Part shown: one piece after another, positions 51,089 to 59,694 of the stretch | How positions within the stretch are numbered: position 1 is the stretch's first letter | How the letters are laid out: the number at the start of each line of letters is the position of its first letter | Assembly: GCF_024494695.1 (NCBI RefSeq) | Contig: NZ_JANHDP010000001.1 | Span: forward strand, 186,001 to 250,000 | Direction of reading: 5' to 3' | Length of the DNA: 64,000 nucleotides | DNA from: Natronoarchaeum rubrum | Lineage (GTDB): Archaea > Halobacteriota > Halobacteria > Halobacteriales > Natronoarchaeaceae | The notes under the pieces: generated by a model | Told to the model about the DNA's origin: nothing | What the model saw: the letters and a program-made list of their open reading frames with translations, nothing else | Databases searched by the model: none | Made by a program: the position numbers and the translations under genes

Positions 51089-52165
51089 TCAGGTTTTCGC
51101 AGCCGACCCGATCTCGGGGTGGTCGCGGACGAACTCGACCAGCGTCTCGACGTAGCTCCCGAACGGCGGCGGTTCGATGCCGCTCCCCGCCAGATGCTTG
51201 CGCGCGGTGGCGCCGACGTACCGCGTCGGGTGGTCGAAGTAGTCGATCACCGCCGGTTCGATGCCGGTCCACCGGCGGACCGGGCCGAGCGAGAGCGCCC
51301 GCTTCGTCGGCCCCTTCGGCGCCGGCACCGAGAGGACGCGCGTGTCGGTCGCCGCGGCGAACGCCGCGGTCATCTCGGCGACGGTCGGCGGGTTCGGGTC
51401 GCAGAGCTGGTACACCTCGCCTTCGGACTTCGAGAGCCCACTCAGGTGGTCGATGGCGTCGACGACGTACTCCCGCGGGACGACGTTGACCTCGCAGTCG
51501 CCGGCGCCGGGCGTCCGCGGCAGCGTGGCGACGCCGGGCTGTTCGAGGAGAAAGCGCACGAGGAAGTAGGGACCGTCGTACTTCTCGGTCTCGCCGGTCC
51601 GGCTGTCGCCGACGACGATCGCGGGCCGGTAGATCGTGGCCGGGAGCCCCTCGGCCATCCGCTCTTGGACCGCGACCTCGGCCTCGAACTTCGTCGCCTC
51701 GTAGTGGTTGTTGAACGACTGGCCGACGTCGAGGTCGTCCTCGGTAAAGACGCCGTCGTGGCGGCCGCTGACGTAGCAGGTGCTGACGTACTGGAACCGC
51801 CGGAGGTCGGCGATGCTCTCCGCAAAGTCGAGGACGTGTTCGGTTCCCCGGACGTTGACCGCCTCGCCGACCGCCCGGCTGACGCCCAGATCGTACACCG
51901 CGGCGAGGTGAAACACCTCGTCGCAGGCGTCCTGCAGGTGCTCCCGGTCGTCGGCGTCGAGACCGAGATCCGGCTCGGTGATGTCGCCCTCGTACAGGTC
52001 GATCCGCTCTTCCCAGTCGTCGCCCGCCAGCTCGGCGGCCCGCCGCTCGGCGTCCTCGCGGTACTTCGACTGGACGAGGCAGGCGACGCCTCGATCGCGA
52101 TCGAGCAGGCGCTCGACGAGCGCCGAGCCGAGGAATCCGGGGAACCCGGTCAGGAAGACCGTCAC
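51089..52165 (-). CDS. NAD(P)-dependent SDR, thioester-reductase-like, GTG start
   Basis: 358 residues from GTG at 52165, four bases overlapping the stop of the aldehyde dehydrogenase gene. The start VTVFLTGFPGFLGSALVERLL is the extended-SDR cofactor motif TGxxGxxG. The middle has EVFHLAAVYDLG, VSTCYVSG and YEATKFEAE (catalytic Tyr and Lys). The C-terminal half resembles the reductase domain of fatty acyl-CoA or carboxylic acid reductases. With an aldehyde dehydrogenase upstream, it may reduce acyl-CoA to an aldehyde, with the partner oxidising or disposing of that aldehyde, or act on an isoprenoid. The start is chosen because of the overlap. Confidence 0.8.
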   Translation of the reverse strand: MTVFLTGFPGFLGSALVERLLDRDRGVACLVQSKYREDAERRAAELAGDDWEERIDLYEGDITEPDLGLDADDREHLQDACDEVFHLAAVYDLGVSRAVGEAVNVRGTEHVLDFAESIADLRRFQYVSTCYVSGRHDGVFTEDDLDVGQSFNNHYEATKFEAEVAVQERMAEGLPATIYRPAIVVGDSRTGETEKYDGPYFLVRFLLEQPGVATLPRTPGAGDCEVNVVPREYVVDAIDHLSGLSKSEGEVYQLCDPNPPTVAEMTAAFAAATDTRVLSVPAPKGPTKRALSLGPVRRWTGIEPAVIDYFDHPTRYVGATARKHLAGSGIEPPPFGSYVETLVEFVRDHPEIGSAAKT

Positions 52166-53754
52166 GAGCGCCACCCCGGTAGGTTCGTCCAGGGGCGTCG
52201 ACGCCGAAGCTCGCTCAGCCGCTTCCACGCGCGCAGGGCCGGGACGAGTCCGGCCGCCCAGAGCTTGTCGGGCAGCGGGCCGGGCCCGATCGGCGCGAAC
52301 CGCTGGGTAGCGACGGTCCGGCTCTCGGTGTACTTCGTCAGCCCCACGTCGCCGTGGCGTCGGCCGAGCCCCGAGTCGTTCATCCCGCCCATCGGCGCGT
52401 CGATCGACGCCCACGCCGCGGCGTACCCCTCGTTGACGTTGACCGTCCCGCAGTCGATGCGCTCGGCGACGCGCTCGCCGCGGGCGTCGTCGCCGGTCCA
52501 GATCGAGGCGTTCAGGCCGTACTCGGAGTCGTTGGCGCGCTCGACCGCTTCGTCGACGCTTCCGACCTCGTAGAGCGCGACGACCGGGCCGAACGTCTCC
52601 TCGTCGTGGACGTCCATCTCCGGCGTCACGCCGGCCAGCACCGTCGGCTCGAAGCAGTACGGCCCCAGATCGGGACGGGCGCGTCCGCCCGCGAGCACAT
52701 CAGCACCCTTCTCGACGGCGTCCTCGACGTGCGAGCGCACCTTGTCGAGTTGCGCCTGTGACTGCAGCGACCCCACGTCGGCGCCGAAGCCGATCTCCGC
52801 GCCGAGCGAGCGGTCGCGGGTCGCGGCGACGAACTCGTCGACGAACGCGTCGTAGACCGATTCGTGGACGTAGAGCCGCTCGGTCGAGATGCAGAGCTGG
52901 CCCGCGTTCGCGAACGACGCGCGGACAGCGCCCGCGGCCGCAGCCTCGGGATCGGCGTCGTCGAGGACGAGCAGCGGATTTTTGCCGCCGAGTTCCAGCG
53001 ACGAGCCGACCAGGTTCCGACCGGCCAGCGCGGCGACCTCGCGTCCGACCGCCGTCGAGCCGGTGAAGCCGACGAAGTCGACGCCGCCGATCAGCGGCTC
53101 GCCGAGCGCCTCGCCCCGGCCGCTGACGACCTGGAACAGGTCCGCCGGGAGCCCCGCCTCGATCAGGAGTTCGCGCGCGAGCAGGGCGGCGTGGGTCGTC
53201 CCCTCGGCGGGTTTGCAGACGACCGCGTTCCCGGCGAGTAGCGCCGGCAGCGCGTCCGAGACGGTCAGCACGATCGGGTAGTTCCACGGCGATATCAGCC
53301 CGACGACGCCGACCGGCTGCCGGTGGACGACCGCCTTCGTCGCCAGCGGAATCGCGCCCGAGCGACGCTCGGAAGCCAGTAGCTTCGGCGCGCGGTTCGC
53401 GTAGTGGCGAGCGGTGACGGCGACGTCCATCACTTCCTCGACGGCGTCGCGCCGGGACTTCCCGGTCTCGACCTGTACGAGGTCGAGCACGTCCTCGCGA
53501 CGGTCGAGCAGCAGGTCGTGGAATCGGTCGATCACGGCGACGCGCTCCTCGATCGGGCGCTCGGCCCAGTCGTCCTGGGCCTCGCGGGCGCGCTCGGTCG
53601 CCGCGGCGACGTCTTCGTCCGTACACGCCGGTATCGCCCCGATCTGCTCGCCGGTCGCGGGCGCCTCGACGGGAATCTCGTCGCGTTCGTCGACCGCGGT
53701 GATCCCCTCGCGCAGCGCGGCCAATCGATCCGCGTCGGCCCACTCCGTGTTCAT
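52162..53754 (-). CDS. Aldehyde dehydrogenase, succinate-semialdehyde type
   Basis: 530 residues from ATG 53754. The catalytic Glu is in SLELGGKNPLLVLDD and the cysteine in ANAGQLCISTERLYV. The cofactor loop is FTGSTAVGREVA and the N-terminal motif SPWNYPIVL. It is longer than usual at the C-terminus (KLWAAGLVPALRAWKRLSELRRRRPW), a short extra stretch rich in basic residues. The gene has a TATA-like TTTAAAC on the minus strand about 30 bases before the start. It oxidises aldehydes with NAD(P)+. The downstream reductase gene overlaps it by four bases (GTGA), so the products probably work together. Confidence 0.9.
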   Translation of the reverse strand: MNTEWADADRLAALREGITAVDERDEIPVEAPATGEQIGAIPACTDEDVAAATERAREAQDDWAERPIEERVAVIDRFHDLLLDRREDVLDLVQVETGKSRRDAVEEVMDVAVTARHYANRAPKLLASERRSGAIPLATKAVVHRQPVGVVGLISPWNYPIVLTVSDALPALLAGNAVVCKPAEGTTHAALLARELLIEAGLPADLFQVVSGRGEALGEPLIGGVDFVGFTGSTAVGREVAALAGRNLVGSSLELGGKNPLLVLDDADPEAAAAGAVRASFANAGQLCISTERLYVHESVYDAFVDEFVAATRDRSLGAEIGFGADVGSLQSQAQLDKVRSHVEDAVEKGADVLAGGRARPDLGPYCFEPTVLAGVTPEMDVHDEETFGPVVALYEVGSVDEAVERANDSEYGLNASIWTGDDARGERVAERIDCGTVNVNEGYAAAWASIDAPMGGMNDSGLGRRHGDVGLTKYTESRTVATQRFAPIGPGPLPDKLWAAGLVPALRAWKRLSELRRRRPWTNLPGWRS

Positions 53755-53859
53755 GCTCGTATGATACACTCTTTCGACGTTTAAAGTTCCTGCCGGGACG
53801 GCCATCGGATCGAGTGGTCGGGACTAGCGCTTACCATCCGATCGCTCGTAACCGGAGTC

Positions 53860-55293
53860 ATGCGAGAGTTCGATCTGATCGTGATCGGCGGGGGATCGGG
53901 GACCGCGGTCGGCGACGCCGCGGCCGACAGGGGCGGAGACGTGGCGGTCGTCGAACCGGGACCGCTCGGGGGCGCCTGCGTCACGCGGGGCTGCGTGCCC
54001 TCGAAGGGGCTGATCCACAGGGCCGACGTGATCGCGGAGATACGGCGCGCCGGGCGCTTCGGCGTCGACGCCGATCTCGGGGACGTCGACTTCGCGTCGA
54101 TCACCGCGGAGGTCCGTGAAACGGTGTTCGAGAAGGCCGAACACATGGAGCGACAGCTCCGCGACTCGGACCGCAAGACGCTGTTCGACGCCGAAGCGCA
54201 GTTCGTCGACGAGCGGACGGTCGCGGTCGACGGCGAGGAGCTCCGGGGCGAACAGGTCGTCGTCGCGGCGGGCGCCCGGCCGTCGGTCCCACCGATCGAC
54301 GGGCTGGAAGAGACGGACCACCTCACGAGCGCCGAAGCGCTCTATCTCGACGAGCGTCCGGACCGGCTGGTGATCCTCGGCGGCGGCTACGTCGGCGCCG
54401 AACTCGGCTACTTCTTCGAGACGATGGGCACTGACGTGGCGATCGTCGGCCGGAGCGAGCGGCTGGTTCCCCGGGAGGACGACGCCGTCGCCGAGGCAGT
54501 GACCGCGGCATTCGAGGAGCGCTGCGACGTCTACGCCGGCCACGAAGCGACCGCCGTCGAGGAGCGGGATGGCGACATCGTCGTGACGGCCGAGCCCGCA
54601 ACTGAGGACGATTCTACGGACGGGAACGAGATCGAGGTGGCCGGCGACGAACTGCTCGTCGCGACGGGGCGGACGCCGAACACCGATCGTCTGGCCGTCG
54701 ACGCGGGCGGGATCGAGACCGACGACGGCGGCTTCGTCGCGACCGACGACTACCTCGAGACGAGCGTCGACGGCGTCTGGGCGCTCGGCGATATCGCGGG
54801 CCCGCCGCTGTTCAAGCACGCCGCCGACTACGAGGCGCGCGTCGTGGCGCGCAACGCGGTGCTCGACGGCCAGCGGCGGGTCGACTACACCGGCCTCGGC
54901 CACGCGATCTTCACCGCACCCCGAGTCGCGAGCGTCGGGCAGACGGAGGGCGAGCTTCGCGACGACGGCGTCGAGTACGAGACCGCTCGCGCCGAGTACG
55001 GGGACGTGCCGATGGGAATGGTCTCGAAGGACGACCGCGGGTTCGCCAAAGTGCTCGCGGCGCCGGACGGCGAGATCCTGGGCTGTCACATCGTCGGCGA
55101 GGAGGCGCCGACGCTGCTCCACGAGGTGCTCGTCGCGCTGCGCAGCGGCGACGGGACGGTCGAAGACGTCGCGGAGCCGATCCACGTCCACCCGGCGCGC
55201 AACGAGGTCCTGCTCAAGGCGTTCGACGAACTCGCCGACGTTCCCTACGCCGGAACGCCGGACTGGAGCGACGTGACGATGGGGTCGGAGTAG
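53860..55293 (+). CDS. Pyridine nucleotide-disulfide oxidoreductase (dihydrolipoyl dehydrogenase-like)
   Basis: 477 residues. FAD motif GGGSGTAVGDAAADRGGDVAVVE, redox-active cysteines GGACVTRGCVPSK (C-x4-C), NAD motif LGGGYVGAELGYFFETMG and the C-terminal His-Glu in HVHPARNE are all present. It shuttles electrons from NAD(P)H through FAD to a disulfide. Candidates are dihydrolipoamide, or bis-gamma-glutamylcystine, whose haloarchaeal reductase was once annotated as mercuric reductase. No lipoyl partner gene is adjacent, which leans toward a thiol reductase. No MerR or mer genes are nearby. Confidence 0.85.
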   Translation: MREFDLIVIGGGSGTAVGDAAADRGGDVAVVEPGPLGGACVTRGCVPSKGLIHRADVIAEIRRAGRFGVDADLGDVDFASITAEVRETVFEKAEHMERQLRDSDRKTLFDAEAQFVDERTVAVDGEELRGEQVVVAAGARPSVPPIDGLEETDHLTSAEALYLDERPDRLVILGGGYVGAELGYFFETMGTDVAIVGRSERLVPREDDAVAEAVTAAFEERCDVYAGHEATAVEERDGDIVVTAEPATEDDSTDGNEIEVAGDELLVATGRTPNTDRLAVDAGGIETDDGGFVATDDYLETSVDGVWALGDIAGPPLFKHAADYEARVVARNAVLDGQRRVDYTGLGHAIFTAPRVASVGQTEGELRDDGVEYETARAEYGDVPMGMVSKDDRGFAKVLAAPDGEILGCHIVGEEAPTLLHEVLVALRSGDGTVEDVAEPIHVHPARNEVLLKAFDELADVPYAGTPDWSDVTMGSE

Positions 55294-55304
55294 GAGAATC
55301 CGCG

Positions 55305-57212
55305 TCAGCGACCGAACAGTCGCTCGCGCAGGCTCCGGTCGCTCGCCCGCTCGGCGAACAGCACCGGCACGTCCACCTCGTCGATCACGTCGTAGTGCAG
55401 CGAGTCGGTCGCGAGCCGCGAGAGCAGCCCCCGCTCGGTCGCGCCGATCACGACGAGCGTGTGGTCGGCCGCCGCGCGCCCGATCGCCCCCTCGACGTCG
55501 CCCGAGTCGTCGATCGCGTGGGCGGCGTCGTCCAGACCCTGTTCGGCGGCCCAGTCCGCGAGGAACTGCTCGCCGGCGTCGCGCTCGTCGGGCCCGTCGA
55601 CGACGTGTAGCAGCGTCACTTCGGCGTCGGCCGAGTCCTGCAGCGCGCGGGCGACCTCGGCGCTCAGCTCGCAGTTAGGGCCGCCCGCGGTCGGCAGCAG
55701 GACGCGCGAGGCGTCGACGTCGTCGCCGTCGAGCACGAGGAAATCGCAGGGGAGCTGCCGGGTCAGCTCGCTCAGCGGTCGCTCGGCTCGGCCGGCCGCC
55801 CAGAGCCGGTTGTCGCCCCAGCTCATCAGGACGCGGTCGGCGTTCTCGCGCTCGGCGATGTCGAAGATCTCCTCGAACGATCGGTGGGAAACGACCGTCG
55901 ACGTCTCGCAGGCGACGTCGTGACGCCGCGCCGTCTCGCGGGCGTCTTCGAGCAGCGCGTCCGAATCGGCGACGATCCGGCGTCGCTGCGCCGCGCCGTA
56001 CCCGCGGGGCGAGCGCCCCGGCGTCTGGACGACGTGAACGACGTGGACCGCGGCGTCCTCGTGCTCGCCGGCGATCCGGCAGGCCAGATCCACGAGCTGT
56101 GTCTCGGTTCGGGGATTGGCGATCGGGACGAGCATGGTGAACGCGGCGTCGCCGGCCGCGAGGTCGTCGGCGGTGTCGATCAGCGGGACGTACGATCGGC
56201 CGGCGAAGCGGCCGAGCAGCCACTCGTCGATATCGAGCTGTCGGTCGGCGCCCTCGAACCGCGCGGACTCCAGACGGTGCTCGCTCGTCTGGTAGTAGTT
56301 GACGACGGTGACCAGCACGACGCCGCCGATCGTGTTGCCCAGCAGGACGGGGACGACGAACTGCCACAGCCCGGTCAGAAACGCCGCGTCGGCGTACAGC
56401 GTCAGGTAGACCAGTTCGGTAAACGAGACTACGGAGTGGAACAACCCGCCCAGCGGGATCGCGAGAAACGCCAGGTAGACCACGGTGAGACGCGAGATCG
56501 TGTCCCGCGCGGCGTACTCGACCCAGACGACGCCCGCGACGACCAGTCCCGCGAACGCCGCCTTCGAGAACAGCGACCACCACTCGGTCGCGATCCCCTC
56601 GCGGGCGATGTCGGCCGCTACGGCGGACGCTTCGGGCGAGAAGACGCCGCCGTACGCTAACGCGAGGGCGCCGAGCGTGCCGCCCGTGAAGTTCCCGGCC
56701 AGCACGACGATCCAGTTGCGGAGCAGCGCCGGGACGCTCGCGATCCGCTCGATCGTCAGCGCGACCGGCGGGAGCGTGTTCTCGGTGTACAGTTGATACC
56801 GGCCGATAATGATGTAGATGAACCCCAGCGGGTACAGCAGCGCGCTCAGCACCGGATCGCCGCCGGTCTCGGCGTACAGCGAGGCGTACAGCAGGAACGT
56901 GATCGTGATCGCGAAGCCGGCGGCCAGCGCGCTGAAGAACAGTTCGCGGCTCCCGGAGGTGATCTCCTCGTCGGCCGCGGCGACGATCCGCTGGAACACC
57001 TCGTCCGAGGAGAACCGGTCCCTGACGACGGCGCCGACCGCGGGCGCGCCGCTGCGCGAGCGCTCGACGGCCTCGCGGACCGATTCCTCGGGATCGGGTC
57101 TGTCGGGGTCCTGTAGCCCCGTGCTGTTCGAATCGACCCGATCCCGGCGGCCGGAAGGATTCTGTTGTGCTCCACTGACTCTCTCGTCGGCGGAGCGGTC
57201 GGGATCGTTCAC
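55305..57212 (-). CDS. FNT transporter fused to two UspA domains, GTG start
   Basis: 635 residues from GTG 57212 (VNDPDRSADERVSG); ATG 57452 would add an arginine-rich non-coding-like stretch. After an acidic head, residues about 70-330 are a formate/nitrite transporter domain with about six helices (ELFFSALAAGFAITITFLLY, LAGNFTGGTLGALALAYGG, LLGNTIGGVVLVTVVNYY). Then come two UspA domains (about 360-495: AFTMLVPIANPRTETQLVD; about 505-630: ASRVLLPTAGGPNCELSAE, GATERGLLSRLATDS). Usp domains bind ATP or AMP, so transport of formate, nitrite or another small anion may be gated by energy state. The arrangement is known in haloarchaea but its substrate is unproven. Confidence 0.85.
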   Translation of the reverse strand: MNDPDRSADERVSGAQQNPSGRRDRVDSNSTGLQDPDRPDPEESVREAVERSRSGAPAVGAVVRDRFSSDEVFQRIVAAADEEITSGSRELFFSALAAGFAITITFLLYASLYAETGGDPVLSALLYPLGFIYIIIGRYQLYTENTLPPVALTIERIASVPALLRNWIVVLAGNFTGGTLGALALAYGGVFSPEASAVAADIAREGIATEWWSLFSKAAFAGLVVAGVVWVEYAARDTISRLTVVYLAFLAIPLGGLFHSVVSFTELVYLTLYADAAFLTGLWQFVVPVLLGNTIGGVVLVTVVNYYQTSEHRLESARFEGADRQLDIDEWLLGRFAGRSYVPLIDTADDLAAGDAAFTMLVPIANPRTETQLVDLACRIAGEHEDAAVHVVHVVQTPGRSPRGYGAAQRRRIVADSDALLEDARETARRHDVACETSTVVSHRSFEEIFDIAERENADRVLMSWGDNRLWAAGRAERPLSELTRQLPCDFLVLDGDDVDASRVLLPTAGGPNCELSAEVARALQDSADAEVTLLHVVDGPDERDAGEQFLADWAAEQGLDDAAHAIDDSGDVEGAIGRAAADHTLVVIGATERGLLSRLATDSLHYDVIDEVDVPVLFAERASDRSLRERLFGR

Positions 57213-57243
57213 GAGTGTCCCTCCACGCGGTGATCCGTCCGCG

Positions 57244-58029
57244 TCACCGTTCGATCTCGTCGAGCCACCCCGTGACGGACTGCTGTACCGCACCGGTCGT
57301 GGTGCCGACGTTGAGGATCCGGTAGCCGCGGTCGATCTTCGCCGAGACGTCGTCCGGCCCGAATCCGAGTCCGCCGAGCGGGACGTCGGCGTCGAACGCC
57401 GCCGTCTCGATCTCCTCGACGGCCTCCTCGACCTCGGGGTGGGTCGGCTCACCGGGGTAGCCCAGCGCGACCGAGATGTCCAGCGGACCGGCGAACACGA
57501 ACCCGAGTTCGGGCACGTCCAGAATTTCGTCGAGATTCTCGATCGCGGTCGGGTTCTCGATCGTCACGCCCACCATCGTCTCGGCGTCCTCGACGTCGAC
57601 GTAGTCGTCCGCGGTGCCCCAGCGGCTGGCGCGGGGCGACGCCATCCCGCGGTCGCCCGGCTCGCCGTCGTAGCGGAATCGTGCGGCCCGCACCGCCTGT
57701 CGGACCTCCTCGGCGGTCTCGATCCGCGAGACGAACAGGTTCCGCGCGCCGGCGTCGAGCGCCTTGCGCACCAGCGCCGGGTCGGGTTCGGGCAGTCGGA
57801 CGAGCGCCTCGACGCCCGAGCGCTCGGCGGCCCGGAGCAGGTGTTCGAGGCTCGGCCCGTCGGCCGGGCTCGGGCCGGCGTGTTCGAGGTCGAGCCAGAC
57901 GAAGTCCAGCCCCAGTTCGCCGTAGAACTCGACCATCGTCGGGCTGTAGGCGTTGTCGAGCACGCCCAGCGCGGCCTCGCCGGACTCGACCGTCTCCTGC
58001 AGCGCGTTCGTTCGCGGCGTCTCGTTCAT
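57244..58029 (-). CDS. HpcH/HpaI-family class II aldolase
   Basis: 261 residues from ATG 58029. DFVWLDLEHAGPS, ALVRLPEPDPALVRKALDAGARNLFV, GVTIENPTAIENLDEILDV and FVFAGPLDISVALGYPG match the family that cleaves 2-keto-3-deoxy acids such as 2-keto-3-deoxyglucarate or rhamnonate to pyruvate and an aldehyde with a metal ion. The product of galactonate dehydratase, 2-keto-3-deoxygalactonate, would be a suitable type of substrate, but the gene lies 29 kb from dgoD and has no IclR-type site. The head of the FNT gene is 31 bases downstream of its stop. Confidence 0.85.
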   Translation of the reverse strand: MNETPRTNALQETVESGEAALGVLDNAYSPTMVEFYGELGLDFVWLDLEHAGPSPADGPSLEHLLRAAERSGVEALVRLPEPDPALVRKALDAGARNLFVSRIETAEEVRQAVRAARFRYDGEPGDRGMASPRASRWGTADDYVDVEDAETMVGVTIENPTAIENLDEILDVPELGFVFAGPLDISVALGYPGEPTHPEVEEAVEEIETAAFDADVPLGGLGFGPDDVSAKIDRGYRILNVGTTTGAVQQSVTGWLDEIER

Positions 58030-58250
58030 GCTCCAACGTGCCATGCCTGAATTCAAAAAGCCCCGGTCGCGGACGGTCGCTCGCCGCTTCTGCGTCGCGG
58101 AACGTCACTCGGCCCCGCGTATCGCGGGACGCTGTCCACGTCCCGCGTACAGCGAGTCACGCCCTGCGTGCAGCGAGACGCCGCTCGTCCCACGCGCGCC
58201 GCGGGACGCCGCACCCGCCGCTTTTGAGATTCGCGATCGAACCTTCTAAC

Positions 58251-59099
58251 GTGCACCTACGCGACGTCCACTCCGACGACGAAGGGCGGATACGCGAACT
58301 CGTCGAGAGCACGATGACTGCGGGCTACGCGCTGAGTCCCCAGCAGATCGACGCGGTCGTCGAGGACCAGTTCGGACAGGACCGGCTCGCGGGCGACTCG
58401 GGCGATTCCGAGGCGACGTACGTCGTCGCGGAGACCGACGACGAGGTCGAGGAGACGACCGTCGCGGGGGTCGTCGTCGGCCGCGCGACCGACGACGCCG
58501 GCGAGATCAGGTGGCTGTTCGTCGATCCCGAGCACCGCGGAAAGGGAATCGGAACGACCCTGTTCGAGACGGCCCGCGAGGAACTCCGCGACGACGGCGC
58601 CGACGAGATCCGCATCTACCCGCTCGAGGAGAGTACGCAGGGGCCGCAGTTCGCCGAACGGCTCGGCTTCGAGCAGATCGACGACCGCGAGGTCGAGATC
58701 GGCGGCGAGTCGTTCGTCGAGTACACCTACGCGGAATCGTCGAGCGGCGAGGACAGAACGGCGTCGAGCGACGCCGAAGAGTCCGCTGCGGACGCCACGG
58801 GTGATCCGACCGAGTCCACCGAGTTCCCGAACACCGAGGAGCGCGACGGTCACAGGACCGTGATGACCGAGGACGGCGAGCGGCTGTACGTCGACGCGGA
58901 CGACGCGCACTCGGGGACGTCGGCCGCCTTCTTTGCCGTCTACGAGGATGGGGACTTCGAGGATCGGTACGGCTTCTACTGCGGCAACTGCGGATCGCTC
59001 GACGTGTCGGTCGATCAGATGGACCGCTACGAGTGCGGCGAGTGCGGGAACAGCCACGCCTCGCGTTCGGACCAGTCGTACGACGACTCGCACATCTGA
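58251..59099 (+). CDS. GNAT acetyltransferase fused to a zinc ribbon, GTG start
   Basis: 282 residues from GTG 58251 (VHLRDVHSDDEGRIRELVES). Residues about 1-160 are a GNAT acyltransferase with the acetyl-CoA loop WLFVDPEHRGKGIGTTLFE. An acidic linker (SSSGEDRTASSDAEESAADAT) leads to a C-terminal domain of about 80 residues with FYCGNCGSLDVSVDQMDRYECGECGN (listed as FYCGNCG, YECGECGN), a four-cysteine zinc ribbon of the DUF5816 type. It may acetylate a protein or small amine recognised by the ribbon domain. The substrate is unknown. Confidence 0.8.
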   Translation: MHLRDVHSDDEGRIRELVESTMTAGYALSPQQIDAVVEDQFGQDRLAGDSGDSEATYVVAETDDEVEETTVAGVVVGRATDDAGEIRWLFVDPEHRGKGIGTTLFETAREELRDDGADEIRIYPLEESTQGPQFAERLGFEQIDDREVEIGGESFVEYTYAESSSGEDRTASSDAEESAADATGDPTESTEFPNTEERDGHRTVMTEDGERLYVDADDAHSGTSAAFFAVYEDGDFEDRYGFYCGNCGSLDVSVDQMDRYECGECGNSHASRSDQSYDDSHI

Positions 59100-59172
59100 G
59101 ACTCCGTCGCCGATGCGCACGACATCGACCGCTTGACGCCGATCCTCGATCGGCGACAATTGCGACCGCCGA

Positions 59173-59622
59173 TCAGCGAACGACTGTCACCGTCACCGGA
59201 GCGCGCTGGGTCACTCGCTTGGCCGTCGACCCGAGTAACACGTGCGAGAGCGTGTCGTCGCTCGCGGCGCCGATCACGATCTGGTCGATCTCGTGCTCGT
59301 CCGCGTACTGCAGGATCTCCCTGCTCGGCTTGCCCAGTTTGACGACGCTGTCGAACTCGCCGTCGAACGACGCGGCGCGCTCGCGCAGTTCCGCGTGGAG
59401 GTCGTGAGCGTTGTCCCACTGCTTCTGGTACCACTCCTGAGAGTACGCCGGGATGCCGGCCTGTCCCAGCGGCGACTGGAGGCCGGGCGTCAGCGGATCG
59501 ACGTCGAACGGATCGACGACGGTGATCGCGGTGACGTCGACGCCCGGCAGCTCGAAGGCGTGTTCGAGGGCGTGTCGCGACTCCTCGGAGCCGTCGACGG
59601 CGACGAGCACGTGTGCGCTCAT
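59173..59622 (-). CDS. UspA-family universal stress protein
   Basis: 149 residues from ATG 59622. The start HVLVAVDGSEESRHALEHAFEL and the ATP-binding ending VIGAASDDTLSHVLLGSTAKRVTQRAPVTVTVV (in parts) fit a single-domain Usp, with the G-x2-G-x9-G(S/T) loop replaced by GAASDDTLSHVLLGS. It lies 72 bases downstream of the PiT phosphate transporter gene stop in the same direction, so they may share a message. Confidence 0.85.
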   Translation of the reverse strand: MSAHVLVAVDGSEESRHALEHAFELPGVDVTAITVVDPFDVDPLTPGLQSPLGQAGIPAYSQEWYQKQWDNAHDLHAELRERAASFDGEFDSVVKLGKPSREILQYADEHEIDQIVIGAASDDTLSHVLLGSTAKRVTQRAPVTVTVVR

Positions 59623-59694
59623 GTGGTCGGTCACGCGGATCGGCGTGATAGCTCTGGGTGTCGGCTCCCGGTGCCGGCCGTCCACGCGTCGGGC

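Noticed and set aside
53860..55293. Mercuric reductase (merA)
   Set aside because: It lacks an N-terminal heavy-metal domain, the C-terminal cysteine pair of MerA and any mer gene nearby.
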